Shown: in pieces, positions 12,341 through 25,172 of the stretch | How positions within the stretch are numbered: position 1 is the stretch's first letter | How the letters are laid out: every line of letters begins with the position of its first letter | Assembly: GCA_963680875.1 (NCBI GenBank) | Contig: OY804582.1 | Location: 50,486,646 to 50,550,645 of the forward strand | Source: Bathymodiolus brooksi | Lineage: Eukaryota; Mollusca; Bivalvia; Mytilida; Modiolidae | Length of the DNA stretch: 64,000 nucleotides | Reading direction: 5' to 3' | Notes under the pieces: generated by a model | What the model was told of the DNA's origin: nothing | Databases searched by the model: none | What the model saw: only the letters and a program-made list of their open reading frames with translations | Made by a program: the position numbers and the translations under genes

Positions 12341-12343
12341 AGA

Positions 12344-12590
12344 AAATCGAGCGTTACAATCAAAGTTAATGTTTGAACGCTAGTCCCATGTCTTCTTGGT
12401 GTATCTCAATTACAAGACACATATTCTGACCTATATCAAAGACATACCAGAAACAGCAACATCATCCAAGACAAAATTGCTTGTAGGTGATAGCCTGCTG
12501 TTCCGGTCCATCATAACTAGGTTGACAGCCACTTGTCCCACAAAGATCTAGTATCACTAGAAGATTGAGAAAACCAATAGCTAATGAGCT
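12344..12590 (-). pseudogene. Decayed copy of R1 minus-strand ORF
   Basis: Aligns with the open frame at 60072-59827. Shared phrases include GAACGCTAGTCCCATG, GACCTATATCAAAGACATAC and GTGATAGCCTGCT (plus strand). Stops and indels break it here. See the entry at 59827-60072 for the peptide. Confidence 0.55.
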
Positions 12591-13229
12591 ATTGTATTTT
12601 AGAAAGATTGCTATATCACTTGACACACGCGCTCGATTTCTGGTGGCTTCATTCCCAATTCAATTCTACGGGGTCAATATCGGTTATTTCTCACAATACC
12701 ATTTGACACGTGAACATAATCATTTAATTTTAATTGGCTATCCGGTCTATTCACTCTGGTTTTGTTGCTCTCAAAGACTTATGGATTGTTTTTTATTTTC
12801 TTATTTTGGCGTACTCTATAAAGGTTATTCCAGAAACGTTTCGCGCGTTCTGAATTATATATCTATATATTTATTGGAAGTATACGACAATATTGTATGT
12901 CGTAGACATAATTCTTTCATATAATTATACAATTAGGTATTTTCTTTATACAGTTAGCAAAATCTGCTCCAGAGAGACATTTGTTTATGATAACCCCTTC
13001 GGTTATTTTTTTCAATGACTTTACACGTGTCAGATTTGAAATGGTTAATTTGGCTAATAACGTTTCCATATCAATATGGATGGAAATAACTTTTTAGATC
13101 AGATCTCCGCATTCAGAATTGTATGTATGCACAATATCTTTATAGTGGCAATAAACTCCAGTGCAAGTTTTAAACAATGTATTAAGCGTATCGGCAAAAA
13201 TGCGTTCCATAAAAAAATAGACGAAGATG

Positions 13230-13521
13230 ACATTCCACCCTCGGTTTTTTGGTGGTGTCCGGGTTGCTAATTTGTATTTGTTGGGGTTTTTTTGTAATGT
13301 CATTTTGTATGTCGAAGTTCCGTCTTAGATGTTCGTTTCAGCTTTACCTCTACTTGCTTGTAGAAGAGCTCACGTCTTATGCTTGTTGTGTTTTGTTGTT
13401 GATAGTGGTGTCCAACACATGTTTTGTTTTGTTTTTGTTTTGTTTGTCTTCGGCTTGTGTACCCTATGCTGTCAGTTTCTCTGGATTGTCCATTTTTGAT
13501 TACCCCGTCGGTATTTTGTAA
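13230..13521 (+). mobile_element. 3'-end-like block in R1-A
   Basis: Carries phrases of the retroelement 3' end (GGTGTCCGGGTTGCTAA, TTTGTCTTCGGCTTGTGTACC, then GATTACCCCGTCGGTATTTTG). The same block is in R1-B (45235-45520) and R1-D (60570-60870). A 90-codon frame here and a 101-codon minus frame arise from low-complexity T-rich DNA and are not supported as genes. Confidence 0.45.
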
Positions 13522-13527
13522 CGTTTG

Positions 13528-14500
13528 TGGTAAAACACAATAAAGGGCAATGCTGTGTTGCAGCAGAGCTGAAAATTCAAGTACTGTTATTCTTGAAAGC
13601 AACATGTTTTCTATGATCTATAATGTCTGAAGTTGATATGATGTTAAGATTACTCAGAAATACTTGCTAGTTCTCTAATTAATTAACATTTATTCACAAG
13701 ATTATAAGTACACCCTTAAATATAGTTACGGACACTACATGGTTTTTGAAGTGTCCGTAACCATATTTTCTGTTCTGCAGTTTTTATTTTGTCTACAATT
13801 GTTCATGTTTTGACTGATTATAGCTACTCTGTGTATTTTACATCTTCGAACATGAAAATATCAATATTTTGACAATGTTTTCTAGAAGATTTTTTAACTG
13901 GTTACGGACCCTACAGATTATGATAGGGACATTTTTTGGACTTTGAAATACAAATAAACAAAATTTTAATCTAATATCCTACTGAAATGGATTTTTTATT
14001 AACTTGTTTTATTTGATGAGTGGAAAACATAATTTTTTTTGTATGAAACTAGGTGTTTTATTATGCTTAAGCTTCACATAACGAATGGGAGAAATTCGTG
14101 TCTAAAACTATATAACGAAACATACCTTTTGGATAAAGCCTGATAATTTCTCCAATTGATATCCAATTTTCATGAATTTGGTATCAAGTTAATCCTGATT
14201 AATTGTTCTAAAAATTTATTTTAAAATAGTTTTGTTGTTTTCCTATTTTGAAAAGTAAATTTTGGTGTAAAAATAAACAAATGTCAAATGCAACAGCATA
14301 ACGCCTTATTTGTGCAAATTTTTCGGTACTCTTTTGCCTGCTACTCAAAAGCTATGAGAGATATCTTCTTGACATTTTGTATGCAACGTCTGTGTTTCAC
14401 CATCCAAAACATGATATTAAAGTGATACCTTTAAATTCAATGGAAGTATGTTAATATTGCACATAGCACACTTCTTTTGTGTATGAGCCCTATATTGTGC
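13528..14500. mobile_element. 973-bp TIR DNA element in R1-A
   Basis: Absent from R1-B and R1-D, which read straight through at the equivalent of ACGTTT..ACACTTA (near 45520 and 60872). The insert is flanked by CGTTTG at 13522-13527 and again at 14501-14506, a 6-bp target duplication. Near its ends lie CACAATAAAGGGC (13536-13548) and GCCCTATATTGTG (14487-14499), inverted repeats with one mismatch. Inside is a small hairpin with arms GTTACGGACAC / GTGTCCGTAAC near 13725-13765. There is no transposase frame, so it looks non-autonomous. The superfamily is not clear. Confidence 0.8.
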
Positions 14501-15190
14501 CGTTTGAATACACTTAGACACAACATCAAGTAAAGGAACAGCTTTTGTATGGTTATTCTGCATATTGTGTTATTTTGTTTCATAAGCAATCACGTTTGTC
14601 TCGCTTTTCTATTAATACTGTGTATTTAAAATGTGGCAATCTATGGCGTTGTCTATTCAAAGTCGGACGTAAATTTCTAATGTACAGAAAGAATGTGTAG
14701 TTTGCATTTGTTTTTCTTTTGTTTTATATATGTATGTAATAACTTATCTAGTTTTCTTACATAATATTCGGCACTATCTCCCATTTATACTGACTAAATA
14801 TTAAACCAAACGTTTTGAAAACGAATCTGATGTTCCAATTTCTCTCCTTTATATACATAATTGTTTCCATTTATCTTACAATGTTCGTTCGTGAGTCATA
14901 ACTACTTTTTTGTTTAAATATATTGTGCTTGTCATTTGAGACCATTTTTGTAATCAACCTTTATTATATAACATCTACACTACTGTCATACAACATCCAG
15001 TATATTATATATTGTACTAATTATCATTTTGACATTGACATTAAAATGAACTATATTCTATACCGCAAATTAATAATAATTGCACTATTTATTAATTATA
15101 AATTGTAATAATTTATATATCATGTCAATCCGGAACACTGACTACTGGCTGGATGATACCATCAATGACTAAAATTCCACAAGTAGATGT
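14501..15190 (+). repeat. Shared R1 tail, copy A
   Basis: Matches R1-D at about 60885-61430 and the start of R1-B's last 200 bases (45540-45745): CATCAAGTAAAGGAACAGC, AGTCGGACGTAAATTTCT, and near the end GATGATACC. No coding content is supported. Confidence 0.65.
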
Positions 15191-17755
15191 ATCTGGAAAA
15201 AGTAAAGTTTATATTCATCACTCATAGATATAGCTAAGGGAATTGATATATGTGGTATAGTGTGCATGTTTTGTTTTTCATTTTATTATACTAGAGACGA
15301 TATCATTGTCTTAAACTTTATAACATTTGTTTTTTTTAATTTTTCCATGTCGGCTGTTTTGTGTCGTGAAATACTGATAACATTAACTATCGAAATACAC
15401 AGCTAGTGCCGTAAATTAATATGGGTTATATTGATAGTTAATAAAAAAAAACATAGTTTTGCTATGGTCTATTGTATTCCAAATGAAAACCTTTGTTATT
15501 GCAATAATCCAATTACAATATAAGTTTATGACCAGCTATTATTTAAACAAAAGACTAGTACAATAATTTGACTTACTATTTGTAACGATAACTGCCCGTT
15601 AATAGTGTTGTTTGATATTGTTGTCACTTATTATTGTAAACACTTGTCTTAAGGAAGTGCAATATACATATTAAAGGGGATGTGAGTACATTTGTTACGT
15701 CCAAGTATATAAACGAGCAACGTTACAACATATAATAACATAGGATTACAATAACGACCCATGGTTACCGTAATTTGACGTTGTAATTTAAATATTTACA
15801 GCATGCATTGACTTGTCGAGGTAAATGCACATGGAAATAAAAAAGGTGTCACAGTAAACGTTCAGTGGTTGTAGGAAATTAACTCTTGTTAAACAACACA
15901 AGTAAAACATATCATGTATTAAGCATAATTTCGACATAAGGAGAAATGTGGAACCATTTGCTTATCTAAGATGGCGACATGGCGATATCTGCATTATCTG
16001 AACAAATATATTTACCAAGCACATGCATGCTATAGTTTCCGGAACTGTAAATGATCCAATAAATCAAGCCAAATTAAATAACAAATAATGTAAACAGTGA
16101 ACTATTCAGAGGTGGCAAACCCCTACTGCCCTTACAAATCCATGTAAACATGTCTGAAATGCACTACAATAATTGAATTTACCACAATTTAACAATGGAA
16201 CGTGGCCGTAGCTTTCCTGGAGTCGATGTGGATTTCTGAACTATGCATAAAGTAATATTAAAACCTTCTATTTCTAGCTTGTTCATTCTAGGTTTCCACA
16301 TTGACTACACAATAATTATGTGTATATCCTTTTACTTCTAAGAAAATGCATACAATTAAATAGAACTAAGAAAGGGATATCTTCACTAACTATCAAAATC
16401 GGCGTCACATTTTGAAGAAGAAAAAATAAATAGAAATTGTTTATACAATGTGTGTGATATTTTACTAAAACATACCTCACCCTTTCTTAAAATGTTTGTA
16501 TGGCATAACTCGCATGTTTATGTTTTACAGAATTCCTACCTATTCACATCTTTGTACGACGTGCTACCCCATATATCATCATTCATCCGAAATATCAATG
16601 TCATCGACAATCGTAATATTTGATCTATGAAATCCTCAAAATGAGTACATTGATGCGTTTATATTCTAAGTTTTCGAGGACTGTACTCATATAAACATAT
16701 AATTCCTGTGACTGATACTTTAGTTATAGATGATTCGTATTTGACGTTGAGTGGTTTCTATACTAGCCTATTTCACTGGGAAAAACGGGTGTTTACATCG
16801 TCATAGCTTCAACACTTTAATACGATATATTAAGCACATTCTCTCAAATACTCCGAAATCTGAACTCGCGATTACTGCTATGAGTACTTTTGTTTACATG
16901 CGTCATGGAAACTGATATTGCATGATACCAGATTTTGACCGACATTAGATTGATTGCAGAGTATGAACTGGTGGACTTTAACTTTACTTCAGTATTAAAC
17001 TAGGATTTCCCTTCTTTCTTATCCCCAATCAGAAGACAGGTATTCTCTCATTCTTGGAAAAGGTCATTCCTTCCATTTCTACTCACCGTTCCTGTATTTA
17101 ATGAAATGTGTATTGCTGCTAACAAAAACGTTGAGTATTCTGAGAAAGAAAGGGAATAAAACTAATGGCCTAATGCAATATGATGCTTAATGTACATGCG
17201 TAGTATTTACCTCTCCCACATTATCACTATCATTAAGTCATGGAAAATGTGGAAACAATAATTTTGCTTGTACTATATATACTCCAGAAATTGTGTGACG
17301 TGAATAAAGCAATTATCGCTTACAAAACACGAAAGCAAAAAATGAAAAATCCAACGCACGATACTAATACAATAATAATTATCTCCCTTTAATCGACGTT
17401 ATTGTATCCAACAACTACAAGTATAATACCCAAACAACATTGTTTGCAATTCATGTATTTGGAATGTAATGGTATTCAAATAATGCTTGTTTGTTTTTGC
17501 TTGCTTACATTTGGAATATTCCTTCAATATTACAGTTGTTCGAATAGTACGTTTGACATTTATAAATGCTCAGGAAAAAAAATCCAGTTTTTAAATGAAC
17601 AATTTATTTTTCTAGATGTACATTATACACACTCTGACAATCAATTTATAAAAGGTTTGTTCATTATTGAAAAAAGTTATCCATTAGGTCTCTGTGTTAA
17701 TCATATTCTCTGAAGTGTACAGCACTGTCTGGAATTGTTCTGTATAGTAATAGAA
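15191..17755. other. 2.5 kb without recognised genes or repeats
   Basis: Single-copy in this window as far as I can see. There is no LINE, SINE or satellite phrase and no coding frame with family resemblance; the 103-codon frame at 17402 has a random-looking composition. If a host exon or regulatory element is present here, I cannot recognise it. Confidence 0.4.
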
Positions 17756-20078
17756 ACTTTAAAACACAATGTTATATGTCAGAGGTAATGATGAATTCAG
17801 ACATGTGTTTAACTGATAACACTATTTACACCATGTTATATGTCGGATCAGTATGTCAGAGTTAATGATGAATGTACAAATTTGTGTTACTGATAATACT
17901 ACTTAATCAATGTTGTATGTCAGATAACTATGTCAGATCTTATGATGAATACACACACATATGCTACTGATAACACTACTTACACCATGTTGTATGTCAG
18001 ATCGCCATGTATGATTCAATGATGAATGTACATACATGTGTTACTAATAACAATACTTACACCATGCTGTATGTCAGATCAATATGTCAGATTTAACGAT
18101 GAATGCACACACATGTGTTACTGATAACACTTCTTGCACTATGTTTTATATCAGATCAGTATGTCTGATTTAATGATGAATATACACACATGTGCTACTG
18201 ATAACACTACCTACAACATTTTACAGACACCATAGGGTGGTGTATGTCAGATCACTATGTCAGATTTAATGATGAATGTACACACATATGCTACTGAAGA
18301 CACCACGTACCACATGGTGTATGTCAGAGTAATGTTGTTATAAATATCATAATCTAGCATAACATGTCAGTATCATTTACAACTGACGTCAGATGCCATG
18401 TTGTATGTCAAATCAATGTCTGATTTAATGATGAATGTACACACATGTTTTACTGATAACACTTCTTACACCATGTTGTATGTCAGATCAGTATGTCTGA
18501 TTTAAAGATGAGTATACAGACATGTGTTACTGATAACACTACCTACACCATAGTGTGTGTCAAAACACTTTGTCAAATGTAATGAAGAATGTACACATAT
18601 GTGTCACTGATTACACTACTGATACCATGGTGTATGTCAGATCACTATGTCAGATTTAATGATGAATGTATGCACATATGTTACTGATAACACTACTTAC
18701 CACATGGTGTATGTCAGACTAATTTTGTTATAAATATCATATCTTAACATAACATGTCAGTACCATTTAAAAATTACCTCATATGTCATGTTGTATGTCA
18801 GATCAATATGTCTGATTTAATGATGAATGTACAAACATGTGTTACTGATAACACTTCTTACACCATGTTGTATGTCAGATCAGTATGTCTGAATAAATTA
18901 TGAATATATAAACATGTGTTACTTATAACACTACTTACACCATGCTGTAGGTCAGATTTAATGATGAATGTACACACATGTGTTACTGATAACACTTGTT
19001 ACACCATGGTGTATGTCGGATCAATATATCAGATTTAATTATAAATGTACACACATATGTTACTGATTACAATACTTACACCATGTTCTATGTCAGATTA
19101 CTATGTCTGATTTAATAATGAATGTAAACACACATGCGTTACTAGTAACATTACGCATACCATGTTGTATGGCAGACCCGTATGTCAGAGTTAATGATGA
19201 CTGTACACACATGTGTTACTGATGACGCTACTTAAACCATGGTGTATGTCAGATCAATATGTCACATGTAATCATAACTCTACTAACATGTGTTACTGAT
19301 AACACTTCTTACAACTTGTATGGCAGATCGGTATGTCTGATTTAGTTATGAATATAAGCACATATGTTACTGATAACACTACCTACACCATGCTACTAAC
19401 ACCATGGTGTGGTGTATTTTAGACCACTATGTCAGATTTAATGATGAATGTATACACATGTTTTACTGATAACACCACTTTCACCACGTTGTGTGTCAGA
19501 TCAATATGATAGATTTAATGATGAATGTACACACGCCATATTTAATGATGAATTACACACTAGTGTTACTGATAACAATACTTACACCATGCTGTATGTC
19601 ATATCACCATGTCTGATTTAATAATGAATGTAAACACATGTGTTACTGATAAGACTACTTTCACCATGTTGTGTGTCAGATCAATATGCCATATTTAATG
19701 ATGAATTACACACTAGTGTTACTGATAACAATACTTACACCATGTTGTATGTCAGATCACTATGTCTGATTTGATGATGAATGTACAAACACATGTTACT
19801 TATACAACTACTTACACCATGTTGTATGTCATATCACTATGTCTGATTTAATGATGAATATACACACATGTGTTACTGATAACACTACTTACATCATGTT
19901 GTATGTCATATCACTATGTCTGATATAATGATGAATATACTCACATGTTGTATGTCAGACCACTATGTCAGATTTAATGATTCCTGTACACACATGTTCT
20001 ACTGATATCACTACTTACACCATGTTGTATGTCAGATCACTGTTTCTGATTTAATGATGAATGTACGCATATGTGTTG
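17756..20078 (+). repeat. Satellite array 1 (74-78 bp monomer)
   Basis: About thirty degenerate tandem monomers. Each contains, in order, GATGAATGTACACACATGTG, TTACTGATAACACTACTTAC, ACCATGTTGTATGTCAGATC and ACTATGTCTGATTTAAT. Two blocks with a variant insert (a TTATAAATATCATA phrase, near 18335 and 18728) repeat about 391 bp apart, so there is a higher-order unit of five monomers. The array abuts a LINE 3' end on the right. Confidence 0.95.
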
Positions 20079-21430
20079 CTTATTTAAAAATGTTATTCAT
20101 ATTTCACCTGCGAACAATTTACCTCAGGATGCAAGGAAACCTCAAAGGTTTTCAAATATTTACAATGCACAATATAATTAAATAAGTAAGTGTTGATAAT
20201 AAGGATACAATACCATCAACAAATAAATCAGATGTTATCTCTCATATTCAATTTATAAACATACATATATGTTATTCTTATTACACAGTAAACATTGAAA
20301 GGAACTATAAATACAACTAAGTTCATAATGTATCCAATAATAACAGTAAATTCATAATATCATGTAAGTTTCGAAATTCTGAGTCTATAATCATCATTTG
20401 AATGTTATTTTTGAAATTTGTGGTAACTATTGGTTCCCTGTAAAGGCATTTGTTATATTTTATGTAATTTGTTGTTTTCCAAATTACCCATTTTATTATA
20501 CAAATTACCAAATTGACTAAAAGTAGGTCTTCAGTTTTTTCTCCCTCGTACACCTCAAGGATTCAATTTTCCTCAACACGTACTATAATCTTTTCAAAAA
20601 TTATATTATAAATGTGCTTTATTTCCTCCAAGACATGTTTAATTTGATGACACCTGTAAAACAAATGCATAAGGAACTATTTACACCATGTAGATAGATA
20701 TAACAGATTTTCCATTCATAATCCTGTCATTGTATCTTTAGTTATGCATACTGACATTGCATAAATCCCATGCCAACCTTCTACGGAGGTTTCTAACTCG
20801 TATTTCTAATTAATTTGTCGAATCCTCCGAATAAGTCTTTGCAAAAAATATTCACACGATTTGTTTTCTGCTTTAATATTTAAAACTATTTTATTGACAA
20901 GTTTCATAGTTTCACCCATAACAATTTGACTCCAATTATTTGAAAGTGCACTACTAATACCATAGCATTCTACAAAATTAATATTAACATTATACATGTA
21001 AGTATCTAGAAATTCATTAAATGTGTACAATTCTTTTATTAGCCGATGATATAAAATCATTAATAGAAAAGATAACTGACAAATTACAAAATACATCATT
21101 CTAGAATGTATTTAACTTCCCTTCTGGTACTTCCCACTCCTTTTTAATAAAGTACAATATATGGAAATAAGAAGTAAAGTAAAGTGAAGACACATTCAAT
21201 GGCTCCAATAATGTATTACTTCAAGACATTTTCAAAGCACAACGGTCTTCTTCTTCATATTTATTACTTATAATTATGAGTTTAATTTGATCATTCTTTC
21301 CATTCCAAATAAATGCTTAAGTGCTTTACAATTTGTGCCCCGTACTAACTGAGAGTGGGATAGCAAAGTTTTATTACATTTATTTAAATTTGTGTAAACT
21401 TTGATTAACTCAACATTATATTAAGGATGC
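20079..21430 (-). pseudogene. L1-like LINE 3' part, copy 1
   Basis: Minus strand. From about 21430 to 20800 run broken frames with LINE-like residues (for example EFLDTYMYNVN and NNWSQIVMGET), then the WHGIY segment also present at 4.6 kb. The frame at 20553-20323 contains LLLVNLVICIIKWVIWKTT, the hydrophobic C-terminal motif with K-W-x-I-W-K typical of L1-type ORF2 ends. The last 250 bases before the satellite match the tail of copy 2 (23590-23850). The RT core is missing and there are many stops. Confidence 0.7.
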
Positions 21431-21630
21431 ATTGTTTACGAACCAGACCGTCAAAACTGCCATCACTTGAGACAAATCATCATCAAGCAATGAGTACGGT
21501 TCTCACTAGAAACTTTTAGAATATTCCTGGTTGTGAGTTTATTTGTTGAAGCAGCCGCGCCTTCACTGAAAAATAGTATGCAACCAAATTAAAGGTTTGT
21601 CCCTTCACATTTTGCTTACGACTGTGTATT

Positions 21631-22350
21631 TAATCCTTTATGTGAAAATGCTTAGCATAAACAACCAAATACAATTAAACTTTTGAGCTTAAATCACACA
21701 TTAACAACTTTGATATCTATTAAATCAAAAAAGCTACTTTTGATTTAAACTTTGAATTTTGATAGGTTAGCTTCAACAGCTGTTTCATACTGGTGGTTCT
21801 AAGGGTGGGGATACGGTAGCTTAATATCCTGGTGGTTCTAATGATGGTGATATATAGGGTAGCTTAATATCCTGGTATGTTACTGGTGGTTTTAATGATA
21901 GTGACAGGGTAGCTTAATATTCTAGTTGTTTAATTGGTGGTTGAAAGGATGGTGATAGGGTAGCTTAATATGCTGGTTTTCACTGGTGCGTCTAAGGATG
22001 ATGATAAAGTATATTCTGCAACTGTTTTCGGGCGGCGGGTCTATTGTCTTCGATCACAATCTGCCTGTTCGAGCTTCAGCTATTTCAATACCTCTTACTT
22101 TGAAGTTCGTTGTCTCATCTGATCAACGTAAATTCGTGATATGGTAGTATTGCTTTTCTTGCATGTTGCCTAGTGAAAGCAGTCAAGCCCAAAACTCTTT
22201 CGCAATGTGTAATTTATTAAACGCCTGTTGATATCGGTAAACATATCTCACTTTTCGCATGGATCCTTTGTCATATATGTATCCATGAAAACACAATTAT
22301 TGACCAGGAAGCTCCGGACCCGTTGGATACCCCAATATATATTTGTATTA
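21631..22350. mobile_element. Repeat Y, copy 1, with tandem core
   Basis: Aligns over its length with 33594-34313; both open with TAATCCTTTATGTGAAAATG and close with GGATACCCCAATAT. The middle (about 21785-21990) is a tandem of about 50-bp units carrying GGTGGTTCTAA and AGGGTAGCTTAATAT. The arms-plus-tandem-core plan is that of short non-autonomous elements in bivalves (pearl- or Helitron-like). No terminal inverted repeats were seen, and it interrupts the LINE relic. Confidence 0.7.
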
Positions 22351-22782
22351 TTCCATGTACTAATTTTAAGCCTTTTGTTATGAAATAAAATTTAAAGCGC
22401 TGTCAACGCAGTTCGGACCAATAAATTCATGACAAATTGCACGGAATGCATTACTTGGTTGGCAAGACTCTTTGTTCTTAAGGACGATATTGCACGGAAA
22501 AAGAGGGTATGACCATTTATCGCATTGGTCTTAGTAGACTTACACACAGCTGTTTATTAAATAATGATGAAATAACTCCAACTATACTCTGAACCGTATT
22601 TTAATAGAAAGTCACTATCGACAGTGACAGTGTTGATGTGCACCATACACTCTACAACGTCGGCACTTTTTCTGATTTGTTTGCAAAAGTCGAAGGCGAC
22701 ATCATTTTAAATTTCCATTGATAGAAGAAATCGGCTAAAGTGACTCATGTCTGAGGCGATTTAGTTTGAATAATGTGACATC
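22351..22782. other. Gap without recognised features
   Basis: Between repeats Y and X. No coding frame or repeat phrase was recognised; the second Y-X pair (34314-35620) has different DNA in this place. Confidence 0.4.
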
Positions 22783-23337
22783 TACTAACCTTCACGTTCA
22801 CTTGACTGTCCCTATTTGCAATATAAATAAATACAAATCTGTATCCCAAGGTGTAATTGAGTGTTTGCCCTGTTCCAAATTTATGCAGTTTAATCTATTA
22901 GAATGCCAAAAAAAAGTGAAATGTATCTGAAACTGATATGCGTCATTGGCAACAACATTACCTGTAGACGACATTTTAAGATTATCAATATAAATATACA
23001 ATTATGAATATGATTGTTTATATCATGATCCAGCATAAAACATTAAAGTCGATTTTAAGTACATTTTTGTGACTTATTAATGTGTCAAAGCTAATATCGT
23101 GAGGTTTGTTTGTATCACGGTCCAGCATGAAATGATTCAGGAATGATGTCCATAAATTGTTCAGTAATACGCATGTGCGAAGGAAACTATACATATAGCT
23201 ATTTATATTTTGCATCTTAATACAATCAATACACCAATAGCAACATACGTTTCTTTCTATTTGGTTTGGTTTATTGTCCCAAATGAATTTCCAAATCAAA
23301 TCATTCACCTCTTTTTTATATTTCTCTGGTGCCACTT
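22783..23337 (-). pseudogene. L1-like LINE fragment plus repeat X
   Basis: The minus frame 23335-23018 begins MAPEKYKKEVNDLIWKFIWD, a close match to the segment after the RT fingers/palm of L1-type ORF2 (an 'I-x-K-F-x-W' pattern). The rest of the frame, from about residue 35, corresponds to repeat X (22783-23235), which recurs at 35625-36030 without the LINE start. Whether X is true LINE sequence or a joined repeat is unclear; its residues (LLNNLWTSFLNHFML) fit a LINE continuation. Stops follow. Confidence 0.65.
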
Positions 23338-23580
23338 CATTTCACCATGTTATATGCCAGATCACTATGTCTGCTTTAATGATGAACGTACACACAAGTG
23401 GTACTGATGACACTATATATACCATGTGGTATATCAGATCACTATGTCAGATTTAATGATGCATGTACACACATGTTTTGCTGATAACACTATTTACACC
23501 ATGTGGTACATGTGTAGCTGTAAAAAACACATACACCATGGTGTATGTCAGATCACTGTGTCTGCTTTAATGATGAATGT
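23338..23580 (+). repeat. Satellite array 2
   Basis: About three monomers of the same satellite as 17756-20078, lying between two LINE pieces. The monomers carry GATCACTATGTC and GATTTAATGATG. One unit is interrupted by a short insert near 23515-23530. Confidence 0.9.
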
Positions 23581-25172
23581 ATTACTTTTTTATTATATCT
23601 ATATTACACCTGTGAACAATTTTCCTATGTGTGACAGGAAATCTCATAGGTTTACAAATATGTATAATGAACAATATAATTCAATAAATAAGTGCTGGTA
23701 ATAAGATTGCAATACCATCAATAAATCAATCATAGTTTATATCTCATATTCAATTTATAGACAGAGATATATGTTCCTCTTATTACACAGTAAGAAATGA
23801 AAGGAACTATAAATACAATTATATTCATAATGTATCCAATAATAACTGTAATTTTATAATATCATATAAGTTTCGAACTTCATGGTTTTTAATCAGCATT
23901 TGTATGTTACTTCTGAGTTGATTTTTGAAATCTGTTTATAATTACTTTTCCCCTGTGAATATTTTTATTATATTTTATATAATTTCGTGTTTTCCAAACT
24001 ACCCAATTTAATATACAAATTATCAAATTCACTAAAAGTAGGTATGCAGTTATTTCTCCCTCATACACAACAAGGATGACGTTTTCCTCAACAAGTACTA
24101 TATTCTTTTCAAAAATGATATTAAAAATGTGTTTTAATTCATCTAAGACGTGTTAAATTTTATGACACATGTACAACAAATGCATAAGGGATTCTATTTC
24201 ATTTTTACAAAAAGACATTGACCATTTGATTTCCCCATTGTTTGTAATCTATATTCGGAATAGAAAATGTTATGGAAACATTTCCATTGGAACTGGAAAA
24301 TGCTTTGCATACATTTAATCTTGTTCAGTATATACCAATTGATATCCAGTTAAATTTCTTTTCATTAAATATATCCCATTTTAGTATACATTTTGGAGTG
24401 ATTGCATTATCTAGTATTTTCTGGTTATTCTTCAGTTTCAGTTCTTTTGGAACAATGATGTTATTATTTTGATTTCTAATATTCAAATTACTATATATTT
24501 TTAACCCTAATGATTTGTTCATCTTTTCGTTTTCATCTGATCTTAATTTCTTTGCAACATGTTCTGGTTTTTATTTTTTTATTGTTGCGCAATCTGATAT
24601 CCAGTTCCTCTCATCATCCTGTCAATTAAATATAGTCTGATTTTCAACAGAGGTTTTATTAGTTTTGTCCGATATATCGTTTATTTTAAATATATTATTT
24701 ATCAAAAACAATTGGAAAAAAGTGGATTCCTATTAAATTTGATATCTGAGTTACCAAATATGTTTTTATCTAAAATGTCATTTCTATGCTGCGTAGAACA
24801 TGACCCAATACAAAATGCTCCATGCTTGTATAGCATCTCGATAGTATTTTGGAATGGATGCGATTTCTAAACCTTTAATAACGGGGCATTTACAAAGATA
24901 AAAAAAGAACTCCAAATTTGTTATCGTATTTCTGTAAACAGTGCCTGCCTATCGCATTCCATGAGTCCATCTCATTGTTAGTTATTTTGCATAAGATTTT
25001 ATCTGTTTACTTTTGACAACATTGTCTATGTCTATTTCTATATCATCCCCCCCCCTTTCATTAATATATAAGCAACATACGTTTCTTTCTATTTGATTTG
25101 GGTTATTGTCCCAAATGAATTTCCAGATCAAATCATTCACCTCTTTTTTATATTTCTCTGGTACCACCTCAT
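23581..25172 (-). pseudogene. L1-like LINE 3' part, copy 2
   Basis: Reads from 25172 down. The frame 25167-24982 starts MVPEKYKKEVNDLIWKFIWD, the same residue at which copy 1 starts, then DNVVKSKQIKSYAK. Lower down, frames show NEMDSWNAIGR, a segment near 24520-24330 (KCILKWDIFN), a C..C type zinc segment near 24210, and the C-terminal hydrophobic motif with NYIKYNK near 23960. The order is that of an L1/Tx1-type ORF2 downstream of the RT core. It is 5' truncated, ends against satellite on both sides, and carries stops and frameshifts throughout. Confidence 0.75.

Larger units (their letters stand above)
6195..15190 (+). repeat. Composite repeat R1, copy A
   Basis: A block collinear with 36560-45749 (B) and, from its middle on, with 53600-61430 (D). 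Landmarks in order: palindromic CCTCACTTAACTGAGG near 6571, hairpin MITE at 8.6 kb, RT relic at 8.9 kb, MITE-like block at 9.6 kb, RT relic at 10.3 kb, minus-strand ORF relic at 12.4 kb, shared tail at 14.5-15.2 kb. Private insertions of copy A: a SINE (6.2 kb), a TIR/hairpin insert (6.7-7.2 kb) and a TIR element (13.5 kb). The right edge is where similarity to D ends, near 61430. Confidence 0.75.

Noticed and set aside
12565..12924. 119-codon plus-strand frame in R1-A
   Set aside because: The matching DNA in R1-B and R1-D is not open, the peptide resembles no family and has random composition. Treated as a chance frame in a repeat.
13300..13605. 101-codon minus-strand frame
   Set aside because: It crosses from R1 into the 13.5-kb insertion, so it cannot be an old gene; it lies in T-rich repeat DNA.
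17402..17713. 103-codon plus-strand frame before the satellite
   Set aside because: No family resemblance, AT-driven composition and no flanking splice or promoter signal that I can support.
17756..20078. CRISPR-like appearance of regularly spaced repeats
   Set aside because: The 74-78 bp units are contiguous satellite monomers with no spacers, in a eukaryotic setting.
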